A stretch of DNA of 64,000 bases from Bradyrhizobium sp. CIAT3101 (GCF_029714945.1 NZ_CP121634.1:7151001-7215000), one strand, 5' to 3'. Positions 21,915 through 30,997 are shown, counted from the first letter of the stretch. The notes: generated from the sequence alone by a model not told the origin. Translations and numbers: made by a program.

Positions 21915-24287
21915 ATGAACCGCATCGCAGCCGACGGAATTCTATTGTCTGTTGCCGGCCGCGGGGTTGCCCGCAGCGTGCTTGCCGTATTGATGACGTC
22001 AGGTGCGTTCTTCGCCAGTCCACAAGCCTTCGCGCAAACCGCGCCGGCACCGGGCGCAACGCTTCCTCCCGTCAACGTCACGGCTCCGGAGGCGCAGCGC
22101 CGCTCCAGTTCATCCGCGGCGTCGCGACGCTCGAGCGGCACGCGCTCACGTCGCACGCAGACGGCGCACCGGCCGGAGACGGCGCCCGCACCAAAGCCGT
22201 TCGCACAATCACAGGACGCCCGCACCGGCACCGTCGGCTATTTCACCAACAGCACCTCCGTTGCCACCAAGTCCAACACGCCGATCGTCAACATCCCGCA
22301 ATCGCTGTCCGTCATCACCCACGAGCAGATCCGCGACCAGAACTACCAGGGCCTGACTGACGTGACGCGCTATGTGCCCAGCGTCGCCGTGCACCAGGGC
22401 GAAGGCAATCGCGACGAGCTCGTCATCCGCGGCGTCGATTCCAGCGCGAATTTCTTCGTCAACGGCTTTCGCGACGACGTTCAGTATTTCCGCGACATGT
22501 ACAACGCCCAGAGCATCGAGGTGCTGAAGGGCCCGAGCGCGATCACCTTCGGCCGCGGCGCCGGCGGCGGGCTTCTCAACCGGACGCTCAAGGAGGCCGA
22601 CGGCAACCGTGTCTACCAGGCGACCGCGCAGACGGGATCATGGGGCGACCGCCGCGTCACGCTCGACGCAGGGCAAGCCATCAACGAGAACGTCGCGGCG
22701 CGACTGAACGTATTTTACGAGGGCAGCGATGCGTTCCGCGACTTCAACCATCTCGAACGCTACGGCATCAATCCGACCGTCACGCTGAAGCCGGACGACT
22801 TCACCAAGGTCAAGCTGTCCTACGAATATTACCACGACGGCCGCACCGCCGATCGCGGCAATCCCTCGCAGAGCCTCCCCGGCGGCGTCACCCGGTTCAA
22901 TCCGACCACGCCGTTTGCCCCGAACGGAAATTTCCAGACCTTCTTCGGCGGTCCGAGCCTCAACACCGCGCAGGCAACGGTGCAGACCGGCATGGCGATC
23001 ATCGAGCACGATTTCCAGAACGGATTGACGGTGCGTAACGGCACGATCGCGGCCGATTACCAGAAATTCTACCAGAACATCTATCCGACCGGCGGGGCGC
23101 TGGCCGGCGCCGTCAATCCGGCCGACACCGCGGTCAATCTCGGCGCCTATCAGCACACCACCAACCGCGACAATGTCTTTAACCAGACCGACTTCATCTA
23201 CAAGGGCTGGACCGGGCCGGTCGCGCACACCGTGGGTTTCGGCACCGAGTTCGGCCGCCAGACCGGCGTTGACATCCGCAACACCGGCGTCTTCCCGAAC
23301 GGCACCAACACCATCGTCCAGAACCCGTTCGCGCCGACCTATTTCGGACCGGTCAATTTCGTCCACCACTTCACCGGCACCAATACCGATGGCGTCACCA
23401 CGCCGGACTCCAACAGCAAATACGGCTTGAATATCGAGTCCGGTTACTTGCGCGACACCATCGAATTTTCGCGCGCACTCCAGCTCATCGTGGGCACGCG
23501 GTTCGACCGGTTCGAGATGTCGGCGCTTGACATGAACACCAACATCAACCGCGCCCGCACCGACAATCTGGTGTCGCCGCAGGCGGCCCTGATCGTCAAG
23601 CCGATCGAGAGCATGTCGGTCTACACCGCCTACAGCATCTCCTACCTGCCCGCTTCCGGCGATCAGTTCTCCTCTCTGACCGATGGCACGCTGATCCTGC
23701 AGCCGCAGAAATTCGAGAACACCGAGGTTGGGATGAAGTGGAACATCAATCCGAAGCTGCTGTTCTCGACGGCGATCTACAATCTCAACCGCACCAACCA
23801 GCCGATCGCCGACGGCAACAATCCCGGCTTTTTCTTCCCGTCCGGCGCCACGCTGACGCGCGGCTTCGAGGCGAGCCTCGTCGGCTACGTCACCGACCAA
23901 TGGCAGTCTTCGCTGGGCTATGCCTATACGGATGCCAAGATCACCAGCGCGACATCGGCGACCGTCGTGGCCGGCAATCGCGTGCAGCTCGTGCCGTACA
24001 ATCAGTTTGCATGGTGGAACAAGTATCAGTTCACGCCCGTGTGGGCGGCGGCGCTCGGCATCATCTATTTCGGTGATTCCTTTGCGTCGTCAGACGACAC
24101 CGTGAGGCTGCCGAGCTTCGTCCGCTTCGATGCCGGCGTCTACGCCACGATCGATGCCAATTGGCGCGCGCAGCTGACGGTCGAGAACATCTTCAACAAG
24201 GGATATTGGGCCTCGGCCGACGGCAACAACAACATCTCGCCCGGCCAGGGGCGCACGGTGAGGGTTCAGGCGAGCTACAGGTTCTGA
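21915..24287 (+). CDS. TonB-dependent siderophore receptor, Fiu/FhuE-like (790 aa)
   Basis: Outer-membrane channel for ferric siderophores, energised by TonB. A signal peptide (to about ASPQAFAQ) is followed by a Ser/Arg/Pro-rich stretch, a TonB-box region, a plug domain (IPQSLSVITHEQIRDQNYQG, VIRGVDSSANFFVNGFRDDV, FGRGAGGGLLNRTLKE) and a 22-strand barrel ending in VQASYRF with the usual terminal Phe. The plug resembles catecholate receptors of the Fiu group. GGGAGG precedes the ATG. Iron repression through the palindrome at 21755 is likely. Confidence 0.93.
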   Translation: MNRIAADGILLSVAGRGVARSVLAVLMTSGAFFASPQAFAQTAPAPGATLPPVNVTAPEAQRRSSSSAASRRSSGTRSRRTQTAHRPETAPAPKPFAQSQDARTGTVGYFTNSTSVATKSNTPIVNIPQSLSVITHEQIRDQNYQGLTDVTRYVPSVAVHQGEGNRDELVIRGVDSSANFFVNGFRDDVQYFRDMYNAQSIEVLKGPSAITFGRGAGGGLLNRTLKEADGNRVYQATAQTGSWGDRRVTLDAGQAINENVAARLNVFYEGSDAFRDFNHLERYGINPTVTLKPDDFTKVKLSYEYYHDGRTADRGNPSQSLPGGVTRFNPTTPFAPNGNFQTFFGGPSLNTAQATVQTGMAIIEHDFQNGLTVRNGTIAADYQKFYQNIYPTGGALAGAVNPADTAVNLGAYQHTTNRDNVFNQTDFIYKGWTGPVAHTVGFGTEFGRQTGVDIRNTGVFPNGTNTIVQNPFAPTYFGPVNFVHHFTGTNTDGVTTPDSNSKYGLNIESGYLRDTIEFSRALQLIVGTRFDRFEMSALDMNTNINRARTDNLVSPQAALIVKPIESMSVYTAYSISYLPASGDQFSSLTDGTLILQPQKFENTEVGMKWNINPKLLFSTAIYNLNRTNQPIADGNNPGFFFPSGATLTRGFEASLVGYVTDQWQSSLGYAYTDAKITSATSATVVAGNRVQLVPYNQFAWWNKYQFTPVWAAALGIIYFGDSFASSDDTVRLPSFVRFDAGVYATIDANWRAQLTVENIFNKGYWASADGNNNISPGQGRTVRVQASYRF

Positions 24288-24300
24288 GCTAGTTTCAGGC

Positions 24301-24327
24301 AACGTCAGCGATCCCTTCGCTGACGTT
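24301..24327 (+). terminator. Hairpin after siderophore receptor
   Basis: AACGTCAGCG and CGCTGACGTT pair perfectly over ten bases around a seven-base loop, 13 bases beyond the receptor stop. No U tract follows, so it may act as a stabiliser rather than a terminator. Confidence 0.6.
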
Positions 24328-24346
24328 CGCGCCGGATGGTTAACGC

Positions 24347-24544
24347 TTAGGCCGCGAGCGGCGTGGCGTAGTCGGCGCGCGCGGCGAAATAGGCTTCCAG
24401 CTCCGACAGCGCGCGGGCTTCCCACTCGCTGGCCTGCTCCAACAGCGACCAGCGCTGGCCCGGCCGAAACGCCGCGGTCTGGCGATAGAGCGATGCGATG
24501 CCACGGTAGCGGCGCACGTTCTCGAAAATGGCGTGTCCGTTCAT
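24347..24544 (-). CDS. Small hypothetical protein, paralogue of gene at 9196 (65 aa)
   Basis: The start MNGHAIFENVRRYRGIASLY follows GAGGGAG at good spacing; the longer frame to 24661 has no such site. The core aligns with the protein at 9196-9408 (ENVRRYR, ASL.RQ.AA.RP, W.LL.QA). Both are short, helical and lack a signal peptide. Function unknown. Confidence 0.65.
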   Translation of the reverse strand: MNGHAIFENVRRYRGIASLYRQTAAFRPGQRWSLLEQASEWEARALSELEAYFAARADYATPLAA

Positions 24545-24681
24545 GTCGAAAACTCCCTCGTATTCCCACGAGGGAAATTGCGGCCAAATCTTTTTCGAAA
24601 AGTTAGCGGCGCGATCCAGCTGTGTGGATGGTTGCCGGACTGTTGCGCGAGCGCAACGCACGCGCTCGGTGCAGCACCTGA

Positions 24682-25101
24682 TTATTGCGAATTCGTTGCC
24701 GCGCTCTCACCCGGCGACTTCAATCCACCGCGGCCGTTGATCGTCATGCTCGCGCGGCAGAGATCGGCAAGGCCGATCAGGAGCACGGCGAGCAGGCAGA
24801 ACAGATTAATGGAATCCGCGTTCGCGCTGGACAGCGGCGTGAACTCGAAGAAGGGCGGAATGAACGCCCACCACACCAGCGGCACGGTGAGCAATGCGGC
24901 GAACACTGCCGCCGGTGCACCCGCGACGAGGCCGAGCACGAACAGGCTGGGGAGGAACGCCGCGAAATAGAGCTTTGCGCCGAGCGCGACGCAGACACCT
25001 TGGAGCGCAGCCGACGCTGCGACGACGATAAATCCGAGCAGAAATGCCTGCCACGACCATGGCCGTACTCGCGGTACGCCATACAGTCCCGCACGCCTCA
25101 T
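24682..25101 (-). CDS. Four-helix membrane protein with DUF4118-like sensor region (139 aa)
   Basis: Four hydrophobic helices (FLLGFIVVAASAALQGVCVA; YFAAFLPSLFVLGLVAGAPA; VFAALLTVPLVWWAFIPPFF; INLFCLLAVLLIGLADLC) form a domain like DUF4118, the membrane module of KdpD-type kinases, but no kinase follows: the protein ends after a short polar tail. GGGAGG precedes the ATG. It may be a free-standing sensor module or a remnant of a kinase. Confidence 0.7.
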   Translation of the reverse strand: MRRAGLYGVPRVRPWSWQAFLLGFIVVAASAALQGVCVALGAKLYFAAFLPSLFVLGLVAGAPAAVFAALLTVPLVWWAFIPPFFEFTPLSSANADSINLFCLLAVLLIGLADLCRASMTINGRGGLKSPGESAATNSQ

Positions 25102-25238
25102 AGGGCCTCCCTGCGGCTGTTAACCCGGCCGCTTGCGACCAAAGTACTACAGCTGCAGGGAAATCGCGAGGTGGAAATTGCATCGGACGGGCCGCCGTAA
25201 CCGGGGCTTGGTAAACGGCGGCCCGCACAATCGTACCG

Positions 25239-26432
25239 TTATTCGGCCGCCGCGTAGATCAGGCTGGCAACAGGCAGCGCAAGGCCAATGGCCGAGGCCA
25301 GCGTCCAGCCGCCTTGCGCGAACGCCCAGGCGCCGAGCCCGGATCCCGCCGCACCGGCGGCGAAGAACGTCGCCATATAGAGCCCGTTGAGGCGGCTGCG
25401 GTGCTCGTGCCCGAGCACGAAGATGGCGCGGAAGCCGATCACGACATTGCCCTGCACGCCGAGATCGATCGCGATCGCGGCCGCGACCAGACAGGCGAGG
25501 TTCAGCATCGATCCGGCTGCGCCGACATGCGTCACCAGGAAACCCAGGGCGACGGATAGCATCGCGGCGATCGTGGCGATGCGGCTATGGCCGCGATCGG
25601 CGAGCCGCCCTGCGATCGGTGCCGCGAACACGCCGGACACGCCGGCGAGCGCGAACAGCGCGATACCGCGCTGGGTGAAGCCGAACTGGCTCGCGAGCTG
25701 GAGCGGCACCACGGTCCAGAACAGCGTGAAGGCACCGAACAGGCCGGCCTGGTAGAGCGCGCGCCGCCGCAACAGCGGCGTGGCGCGCACCAGATGCGGC
25801 ATCGACAGCAGCAGCTCGCCGTAATGCATGCGCACCACGGGCTTGCGTTTCGGCAGCGTGAGACGCAGCACGATCGCGAGCACGATCATCAACGCCGCCG
25901 AGCAGAAGAACACCGCATGCCACGACAGCGCCGCTGCGATGAAGCTCGACACCGGCCGCGCCAGCATGATGCCGAACATCAAGCCGGTCGAGACGTTGCC
26001 GACGACGCGGCCGCGAATGGCCTCCGGCGCAAGGTGCGCGGCATAGGGAATGATGATCTGCACCGCGACCGAGCCGAGCCCGATGAACAGCGCGGCGATC
26101 AGGAACGGCAGCGCATGGGTCGCAAACGCGGCCGCGAGCAGCGCCGCCGCGCCGAGCGTGATGACGGTGCAGATCAGCGTGCGGTTCTCGACGAGATCGC
26201 CGAGCGGCACGATGAACAGCAGGCCCGTGCCGTAGCCGATCTGCGTCATGGTGACGATCAGGCCGGCGGCCGCGTGCGACAGGCCGAGCGCGGCGCTGAT
26301 GGGGGCGATCAGCGGCTGGGCATAATAGATGTTGGCGGCGACCATGCCACAGGCCGCGGCAAGCACGAAGGTCAGTCGCTGCGACACCGCATCCGGTTCG
26401 GGTGCGGCGTCGATCGTGGCATTCATCGTCAT
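25239..26432 (-). CDS. MFS efflux transporter (397 aa)
   Basis: Twelve hydrophobic segments with MFS landmarks: the motif A region GLLFIVPLGDLVENR between helices 2 and 3, and IAGRLADRGHSRIATI between helices 8 and 9. The set resembles the YnfM/arabinose-efflux-like branch that exports sugars or drugs. The start at 26432 follows GGAGAG. It lies 67 bases downstream of tetR on the same strand, with an operator-like palindrome in the gap, so it is probably the regulated pump of that repressor. Confidence 0.88.
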   Translation of the reverse strand: MTMNATIDAAPEPDAVSQRLTFVLAAACGMVAANIYYAQPLIAPISAALGLSHAAAGLIVTMTQIGYGTGLLFIVPLGDLVENRTLICTVITLGAAALLAAAFATHALPFLIAALFIGLGSVAVQIIIPYAAHLAPEAIRGRVVGNVSTGLMFGIMLARPVSSFIAAALSWHAVFFCSAALMIVLAIVLRLTLPKRKPVVRMHYGELLLSMPHLVRATPLLRRRALYQAGLFGAFTLFWTVVPLQLASQFGFTQRGIALFALAGVSGVFAAPIAGRLADRGHSRIATIAAMLSVALGFLVTHVGAAGSMLNLACLVAAAIAIDLGVQGNVVIGFRAIFVLGHEHRSRLNGLYMATFFAAGAAGSGLGAWAFAQGGWTLASAIGLALPVASLIYAAAE

Positions 26433-26466
26433 TCCAAACTCTCCGACACGTCGTCGTCTCCAGATA

Positions 26467-26486
26467 TAGGAAACGATCATTTCCTA
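26467..26486. promoter_or_regulatory. Operator copy 1, between tetR and MFS gene
   Basis: TAGGAAACGATCATTTCCTA is an inverted repeat that matches the site at 27131-27150 in the pattern TAGGRAAYGATYRTTYCC. It stands 35 bases before the transporter start. Confidence 0.65.
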
Positions 26487-26499
26487 ATTTGACAAAACT

Positions 26500-27120
26500 T
26501 CAGGCAAGCAGCTTCATCGCGACGCCGAGCAGACGCTCGTCGTCGAGCGGCAGACGCACCTTGCCGACGACGCGCAGGCCCTGCGTCATGCAGATCATCA
26601 GCCGCGCGGTGTCGTCGGCCTCGACATGGTCCGGGATGGAGCCGTCGGCCTGCCCTTCGCGAATGAGGCCCGCGATGAAATTCTCGTTGGTCTTGAGTTG
26701 CGCCGAGACGCGCGCGCGCATCGCCGGATCGACCGCCGACAGCTCGACCGCACTGCCGACCACGATGCAGCCGCGGCGGCCCTCGCTACCCTGGGAGTGC
26801 TCGACATAGGACGACAGCACGTTGCGCACCCGCTCGCGGCCGTTCGCACCCCGCGCCGCGGCGGCCCGGGTCTGCTCCCGGCGCACCGACACATAGCGCT
26901 CGAAGGCAGCGACGAACACGGCATGCTTGTCGCGAAACGCCTTGTAGACGCTGCCAGTGGCAAGCCGCATCGCCGCGGTCAGCTCTCCGATCGAGGTGGC
27001 ATGATAACCACGCTCGCAAAACACCCGGATCGCGCCGTCCAGCGCGGTGTCCATGTCGAACTCGCGGGGACGGCCGGGTGGATTGGGGGCAGGCTCGGCT
27101 TTGCGGGCGATCTTTTGCAT
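26500..27120 (-). CDS. TetR family repressor (206 aa)
   Basis: After a basic lead (NPPGRPREFDMDTALDGAI) comes the TetR helix-turn-helix (FCERGYHATSIGELTAAMRL, ATGSVYKAFRDKHAVF), then the helical ligand domain (RGCIVVGSAVELSAVDPAMR, a TetR_C feature). It probably represses itself and the MFS transporter by binding the twin operators at 27131 and 26467. The ligand is unknown. Confidence 0.9.
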   Translation of the reverse strand: MQKIARKAEPAPNPPGRPREFDMDTALDGAIRVFCERGYHATSIGELTAAMRLATGSVYKAFRDKHAVFVAAFERYVSVRREQTRAAAARGANGRERVRNVLSSYVEHSQGSEGRRGCIVVGSAVELSAVDPAMRARVSAQLKTNENFIAGLIREGQADGSIPDHVEADDTARLMICMTQGLRVVGKVRLPLDDERLLGVAMKLLA

Positions 27121-27130
27121 CGCATCATAT

Positions 27131-27150
27131 TAGGGAATGATTGTTCCCGA
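27131..27150. promoter_or_regulatory. Operator copy 2, upstream of tetR
   Basis: TAGGGAATGATTGTTCCCGA is an inverted repeat 10 bases before the tetR ATG, sharing the TAGGRAAYGATYRTTYCC core with the site before the MFS gene. Confidence 0.65.
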
Positions 27151-27201
27151 ATAAAGACACAGGGTTGTGATTGGAGGCCGAGACCAGCGGCCACAACCCC
27201 G

Positions 27202-27330
27202 GTGTCGTCCTGGCGAAAGCCAGGACCTATACCGCGAGGTCTATCGATTTGAGGAGATATCGGTCTCGCCCAACCACTCTTCGCCAAACCCCTCCCTGGG
27301 GTTATGGGTCTCGGCCTTCGCCGGGACGAC
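27202..27330. repeat. Inverted-pair intergenic repeat of Bradyrhizobium type
   Basis: GTGTCGTCCTGGCGAAAGCC (27202 onward, extending into AGGACCTATACC) and the oppositely oriented GGTTATGGGTCTCGGCCTTC to 27330 form two arms of a REP-like element with about 65 bases between. Sequences of the form CGTCCCGGCGAA.GCCGGGAC are very abundant between bradyrhizobial genes. The right arm includes the last codons and stop of the hydrolase gene at 27302. Confidence 0.7.
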
Positions 27331-28288
27331 GACTGAGGGTGTGTACAGCCGTCCCATCCGCCATGGTCGCCACGCCCTTCCGCTCGACGATCATCCCATA
27401 TGCCTGCGGCTGGCGATGAACATCGAAATTGAAGATCGTGCGCTTGTAGGAATTGCAGAGATCGAGATCGCAGCGGGCGATCGCGAGCTCGTCGCCCTTG
27501 GTCGTGCATCGCGCGACGATCTCGCCCGACGGCGCGATGATGCAGCTGCCGCCGATATGGTCGACGCCCTCTTCCACGCCGGCCTTGGCGACGCCGACCA
27601 CGAAGGTGCCGTTCTGGTAGGCGCCCGACTGCATCACCAGATGATTGTGGAACAGCGAGAGATCGTCATGCTCGGGCGCGGGCGGATTGTGCACCGGCGT
27701 GTTGTAGCCGATCATCACCATCTCGACGCCCTGCAGGCCCATGACCCGATAGGTCTCGCTCCAGCGGCGGTCGTTGCAGATCGCCATCCCCATCACGCCG
27801 CCGAACGCGTCGACCACGCCAAAGCCGCTTCCCGGCTCGAAATAGCGCTTCTCCAGATGCTGAAACTTGCGCCAGGGCTCGTGCTCGGCGTGGCCGGGCA
27901 GATGGACCTTGCGGTATTTCGCGACGATCGCGCCGTTTTTGTCGACGAGGATCGACGTGTTGTAGCGGTGAACGAGTCCAGCCTCGACCGTCAACTCGGC
28001 ATAGCCGAGGCAAAATCCGATGCCGCTCGCGCGCGCGAGATCGAACAGGGCTTGCGTCTCCGCTCCCGGCATCTCGCGCTCGAAAAAATTGTCGATCGCG
28101 GCCTGGTCCTCGAAGTACCAGCGCGGAAAGAAGGTGGTGAGCGCGAGCTCAGGATAGACGATCAGATCGCAGCCATTGGCCTTGGCCTGGCGCATCAACG
28201 CCATCAGGCGCGCCACCACCTCACGCCTCGTGTCGCTCCTCGCGATCGGGCCCAATTGGCCGGCCGCCACAGTCACACATCTCGCCAC
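27302..28288 (-). CDS. Carbon-nitrogen hydrolase, N-carbamoyl-D-amino acid hydrolase type (328 aa)
   Basis: Nitrilase superfamily with the full Glu-Lys-Cys triad: Glu in VYPELALTTFFPR, Lys in KYRKVHLPGH, Cys in GMAICNDRRWSETYRVMG. The last motif is specific for N-carbamoyl-D-amino acid amidohydrolase, which releases a free amino acid, CO2 and ammonia. The start is GTG at 28288 after GAGGGA. About 20 residues beyond the usual C-terminus (ending RRPGEGRDP) are encoded by the interspersed repeat at 27300-27330, so the tail is acquired. Confidence 0.9.
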   Translation of the reverse strand: MARCVTVAAGQLGPIARSDTRREVVARLMALMRQAKANGCDLIVYPELALTTFFPRWYFEDQAAIDNFFEREMPGAETQALFDLARASGIGFCLGYAELTVEAGLVHRYNTSILVDKNGAIVAKYRKVHLPGHAEHEPWRKFQHLEKRYFEPGSGFGVVDAFGGVMGMAICNDRRWSETYRVMGLQGVEMVMIGYNTPVHNPPAPEHDDLSLFHNHLVMQSGAYQNGTFVVGVAKAGVEEGVDHIGGSCIIAPSGEIVARCTTKGDELAIARCDLDLCNSYKRTIFNFDVHRQPQAYGMIVERKGVATMADGTAVHTLSRRPGEGRDP

Positions 28289-28539
28289 GAATCGTCCCTC
28301 GTTCGTTTGCTGGATTAATCGGGTCCATTATCGTGCCCGCACAAACGACGGTCGCGCCCATGCAGATTCCACGCCTGTTGGAGCCGTTGCCTGAGGATGA
28401 GCCAGCGCGCTCAGGTATTCCAGGAACTTTCGTTGCCAATCTGCAACGGTTCCCCACGATCTAACACCGGACAAAAGAAACGCCCAATGCGGCCACGAAC
28501 CCTGCTCACAACGCCGTGAGACAATTCAGGGGAACGACG

Positions 28540-28764
28540 ATGCGTGCACAACGCGTTTGGAACGTGAATGGAGCCGCCAGCATCGGGCAGCTTCAGTCCA
28601 GATTGGACGATTTGAACAAGCGGCTGAACCAGCTCGAAAACCAGCATCCCGAGAGCTGGAGGGTCGAAGAGCTGAAATCGAGCGCGCTCAGCCTGTCGCG
28701 GGAGATCGACGACATCCGCTGCGCCGAGGCAACGGCGGCCCTGCGGGAACTGCTGCGAAAATAA
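28540..28764 (+). CDS. Small coiled-coil protein (74 aa)
   Basis: The start MRAQRVWNVNGAASIGQL follows GGGGAA. The rest is a helix with heptad spacing (LQSRLDDLNKRLNQLENQHP and ELKSSALSLSREIDDIRCAE). Cytosolic, no motif for catalysis. Function unknown. Confidence 0.65.
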   Translation: MRAQRVWNVNGAASIGQLQSRLDDLNKRLNQLENQHPESWRVEELKSSALSLSREIDDIRCAEATAALRELLRK

Positions 28765-28945
28765 GATAGCAGGCGGCGCAACGGATTCGTGATCCGCCGC
28801 CCGCCCGGCTTTGTGCACAATCCAGCCACATCTTGGACGTTCATTACGGGCCTGCACGTCTCGGGAGCGAGCGCGCGCTTGTCCTCGCGATAGCGGGACA
28901 CCGGCCTCAAGATCGTGACCGCACATCGCAGAAATTGACCACCCC

Positions 28946-29950
28946 ATGAGCACGCCCGCTTCGGCCAGCCCGGAACGCCACATCGTCGTTCTCGTCTATC
29001 CGAACATCATGGCCATGGACGTCTGCGGCCCGATGGAAGCCTTCGGCATGGCGAATGCGCTGGCCGGGCGCGGCCTGTACCGTCTGTCGGTCACCGCCGT
29101 GACCACCGATCCGATCTCGACGTCATTGGGGTTCTCCATCGTCCCCAACTCCGCGCTCGCCGATCTCGACGGCACGATCGACACGCTTCTGGTCGCAGGC
29201 GGATATGGCCACGTCGCGGCGCTAAGCGACCCCGCCCTGGTCGGCTGGCTGCGCGAAGCAGCCCCCAAAGCGCGACGACACGGCTCGATCTGCACCGGTG
29301 CGTTTCCGCTCGCGGCATCCGGCCTTCTCGACGGCAAGCGCGCGACCACGCACTGGGCCCTTGCACCGTCTTTCGCGCAGAATTTTCCGGCGACGACACT
29401 CGAGATCGACCGCATCTTCGTGCGCGATGGCCAGACCTACACGTCGGCCGGCATCACGGCCGGGATCGATCTCGCGCTTGCCCTGATCGAGGAAGATCAC
29501 GGGCGCACCTTTGCCCTGCGCGTGGCCCGCAGCCTTGTGGTGTTCCTGAAGCGCCCGGGGGGACAATCGCAGTTCTCGACACATCTCCAGGCGCAATTCA
29601 GCGCGGTTCCCGCCCTCCGAAAGGCGCAGGAATGGGCACTCGCGCACCTGGCCGAGGACCTCAGCGCAGAAGCGCTCGCAGCCCATGTCGGGATGAGCGA
29701 GCGGAATTTTCGCCGGTTGTTCGTCGACGAGCTTCACGAGACGCCGCGCGAATATGTCGAGCGGATTCGGCTCGACGAAGCGCGGCGTCAGATCGAGGAC
29801 ACTGATCTTCCCGCCCAGACTGTCGCAAAACGGTGCGGATTCGGCACCGTGCACAGCCTGCGGCGCGCCTTCGTCCGTCAGCTCGGCGTGACCCCGCAAT
29901 GGTATCGCGCACAATTTCAGAAGAACGAAGCGGCGCGCGACGGCACCTGA
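28946..29950 (+). CDS. GlxA-type transcriptional regulator: DJ-1/PfpI domain + AraC DNA-binding domain (334 aa)
   Basis: The N-terminal DJ-1/PfpI amidase-like domain has the nucleophile elbow GSICTGAFPLAASGLLDG with Cys kept and HWALAPSFAQNFP. The C-terminal AraC domain shows two helix-turn-helices (LAAHVGMSERNFRRLFVDEL and VAKRCGFGTVHSLRRAFVRQ, then LGVTPQWYR). GlxA-type regulators control amino-acid or choline-derived nitrogen catabolism in several bacteria. The N-carbamoyl hydrolase nearby could be a target, but no operator was identified. Confidence 0.9.
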   Translation: MSTPASASPERHIVVLVYPNIMAMDVCGPMEAFGMANALAGRGLYRLSVTAVTTDPISTSLGFSIVPNSALADLDGTIDTLLVAGGYGHVAALSDPALVGWLREAAPKARRHGSICTGAFPLAASGLLDGKRATTHWALAPSFAQNFPATTLEIDRIFVRDGQTYTSAGITAGIDLALALIEEDHGRTFALRVARSLVVFLKRPGGQSQFSTHLQAQFSAVPALRKAQEWALAHLAEDLSAEALAAHVGMSERNFRRLFVDELHETPREYVERIRLDEARRQIEDTDLPAQTVAKRCGFGTVHSLRRAFVRQLGVTPQWYRAQFQKNEAARDGT

Positions 29951-30094
29951 ACTTCAGGTTGCACTTTTTGGCCGGATTTACTCCATCTTTGGCCAGGACT
30001 GCACACGCGGTGCGATGGCCGGCGCCGGCGTTTCGTTGTTTAATCGCGACATTGCCCCGCCGCACGTCGCGGCGTCGAAAGGAGCGCATGCGAG

Positions 30095-30742
30095 ATGCGC
30101 ACCAGTGAAATTGTAGATCTTTTTCCGGATACCGATTTTCACGCCGTACCGGCAGTTCTGGACCATCTTGCGGCGGGCGTGGCCCTGCTCGATCGCAGGC
30201 TCCACGTTCAGTTCGCCAACAAGGCCTTCCGTGCCATGACCAATGACGGCGCGCTGGCGTTGCGCGGTCGGACGCTGTCGAGCGCATGGCCGGCCTCGGC
30301 ACGGCAGTTCGATCGCATGACCCGCTCGGCGCTATCGGGCGCGCCCGGCGGCACGATGGCCATTCCCCATCCAGGCGACGGGCGGCTCATCACCATCCTC
30401 GTGGCGCCGGCGCAGGGCCGCGCGCGCGATGGCCTTGCGGGCCTCGGCGACCACGACAGCGCGGCGATCATCTTCATGCTCGATCCCGCCCGGCCACCGG
30501 CGCTGCCGCCGCAATGGATCATGGACGCCTACAAGCTGACCAAGGCGGAGGCGCAGGTCGCGCTGCAGGCCTCGCTCGGCCACTCCGTGTCGACCATCGG
30601 CATCCGGCTCGAGATCTCGCCGAATACGGTCAAGACCCATCTGAGGCGGGTGTTCGCCAAGACCGGCGTCCGCGGCCAGGCGGAGCTGGTGGGCCTGCTC
30701 TCGGCGCTGCGGTCGGTGCGCGGGGACGAGAGCGGGGCTTGA
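30095..30742 (+). CDS. LuxR-type transcriptional regulator with PAS-like N-terminus (215 aa)
   Basis: The C-terminal GerE/LuxR helix-turn-helix is clear (YKLTKAEAQVALQASLGHSV, IRLEISPNTVKTHLRRVFAK, TGVRGQAELVGLL). The N-terminal 110 residues (LDHLAAGVALLDRRLHVQFA, NKAFRAM) look like a PAS domain. There is no receiver domain, so the signal is probably a small molecule or redox state. A small membrane-protein gene follows in the same direction. Confidence 0.88.
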   Translation: MRTSEIVDLFPDTDFHAVPAVLDHLAAGVALLDRRLHVQFANKAFRAMTNDGALALRGRTLSSAWPASARQFDRMTRSALSGAPGGTMAIPHPGDGRLITILVAPAQGRARDGLAGLGDHDSAAIIFMLDPARPPALPPQWIMDAYKLTKAEAQVALQASLGHSVSTIGIRLEISPNTVKTHLRRVFAKTGVRGQAELVGLLSALRSVRGDESGA

Positions 30743-30841
30743 GAGGCCGCATCGATCCGATCGCCGCGGAGGATTCGGCCGGCATCCAAGGAACCAACGC
30801 GCAGCCCCGCCATTTCCATGGAGAGAGCATGGAGCACAATC

Positions 30842-30955
30842 ATGACCAGGCACCTGACGCGAGCCGATCTCGCGCGCGGTGTGGCCGGCGCGGTTTCCAC
30901 GCTGGTCCTGTGCGCGACGATGGCCTTCACCATCGCGCACCACTTCGCGTTGTAA
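30842..30955 (+). CDS. Single-pass membrane microprotein (37 aa)
   Basis: MTRHLTRADLARGVAGAVST followed by LVLCATMAFTIAHHFAL encodes one transmembrane helix after a basic start. GGAG lies upstream at workable spacing. It sits between the LuxR-type regulator and a tail-anchored protein gene. The stop codon lies within the first copy of a 17-base tandem repeat. Confidence 0.5.
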   Translation: MTRHLTRADLARGVAGAVSTLVLCATMAFTIAHHFAL

Positions 30956-30997
30956 GAATTTGGCGTTGTGAAGAATTTGGCGCTGTGAGGAAATTCG
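30947..30997 (+). repeat. Three imperfect tandem copies of a 16-17 base unit
   Basis: CGTTGTAAGAATTTGG, CGTTGTGAAGAATTTGG and CGCTGTGAGGAAATTCG follow each other. The first copy holds the stop of the microprotein gene and the third holds the ribosome site of the next gene. Confidence 0.7.

Noticed and set aside
22638..23900. 420-codon minus-strand frame
   Set aside because: Antisense of the TonB-dependent receptor barrel; no start signal or domain.
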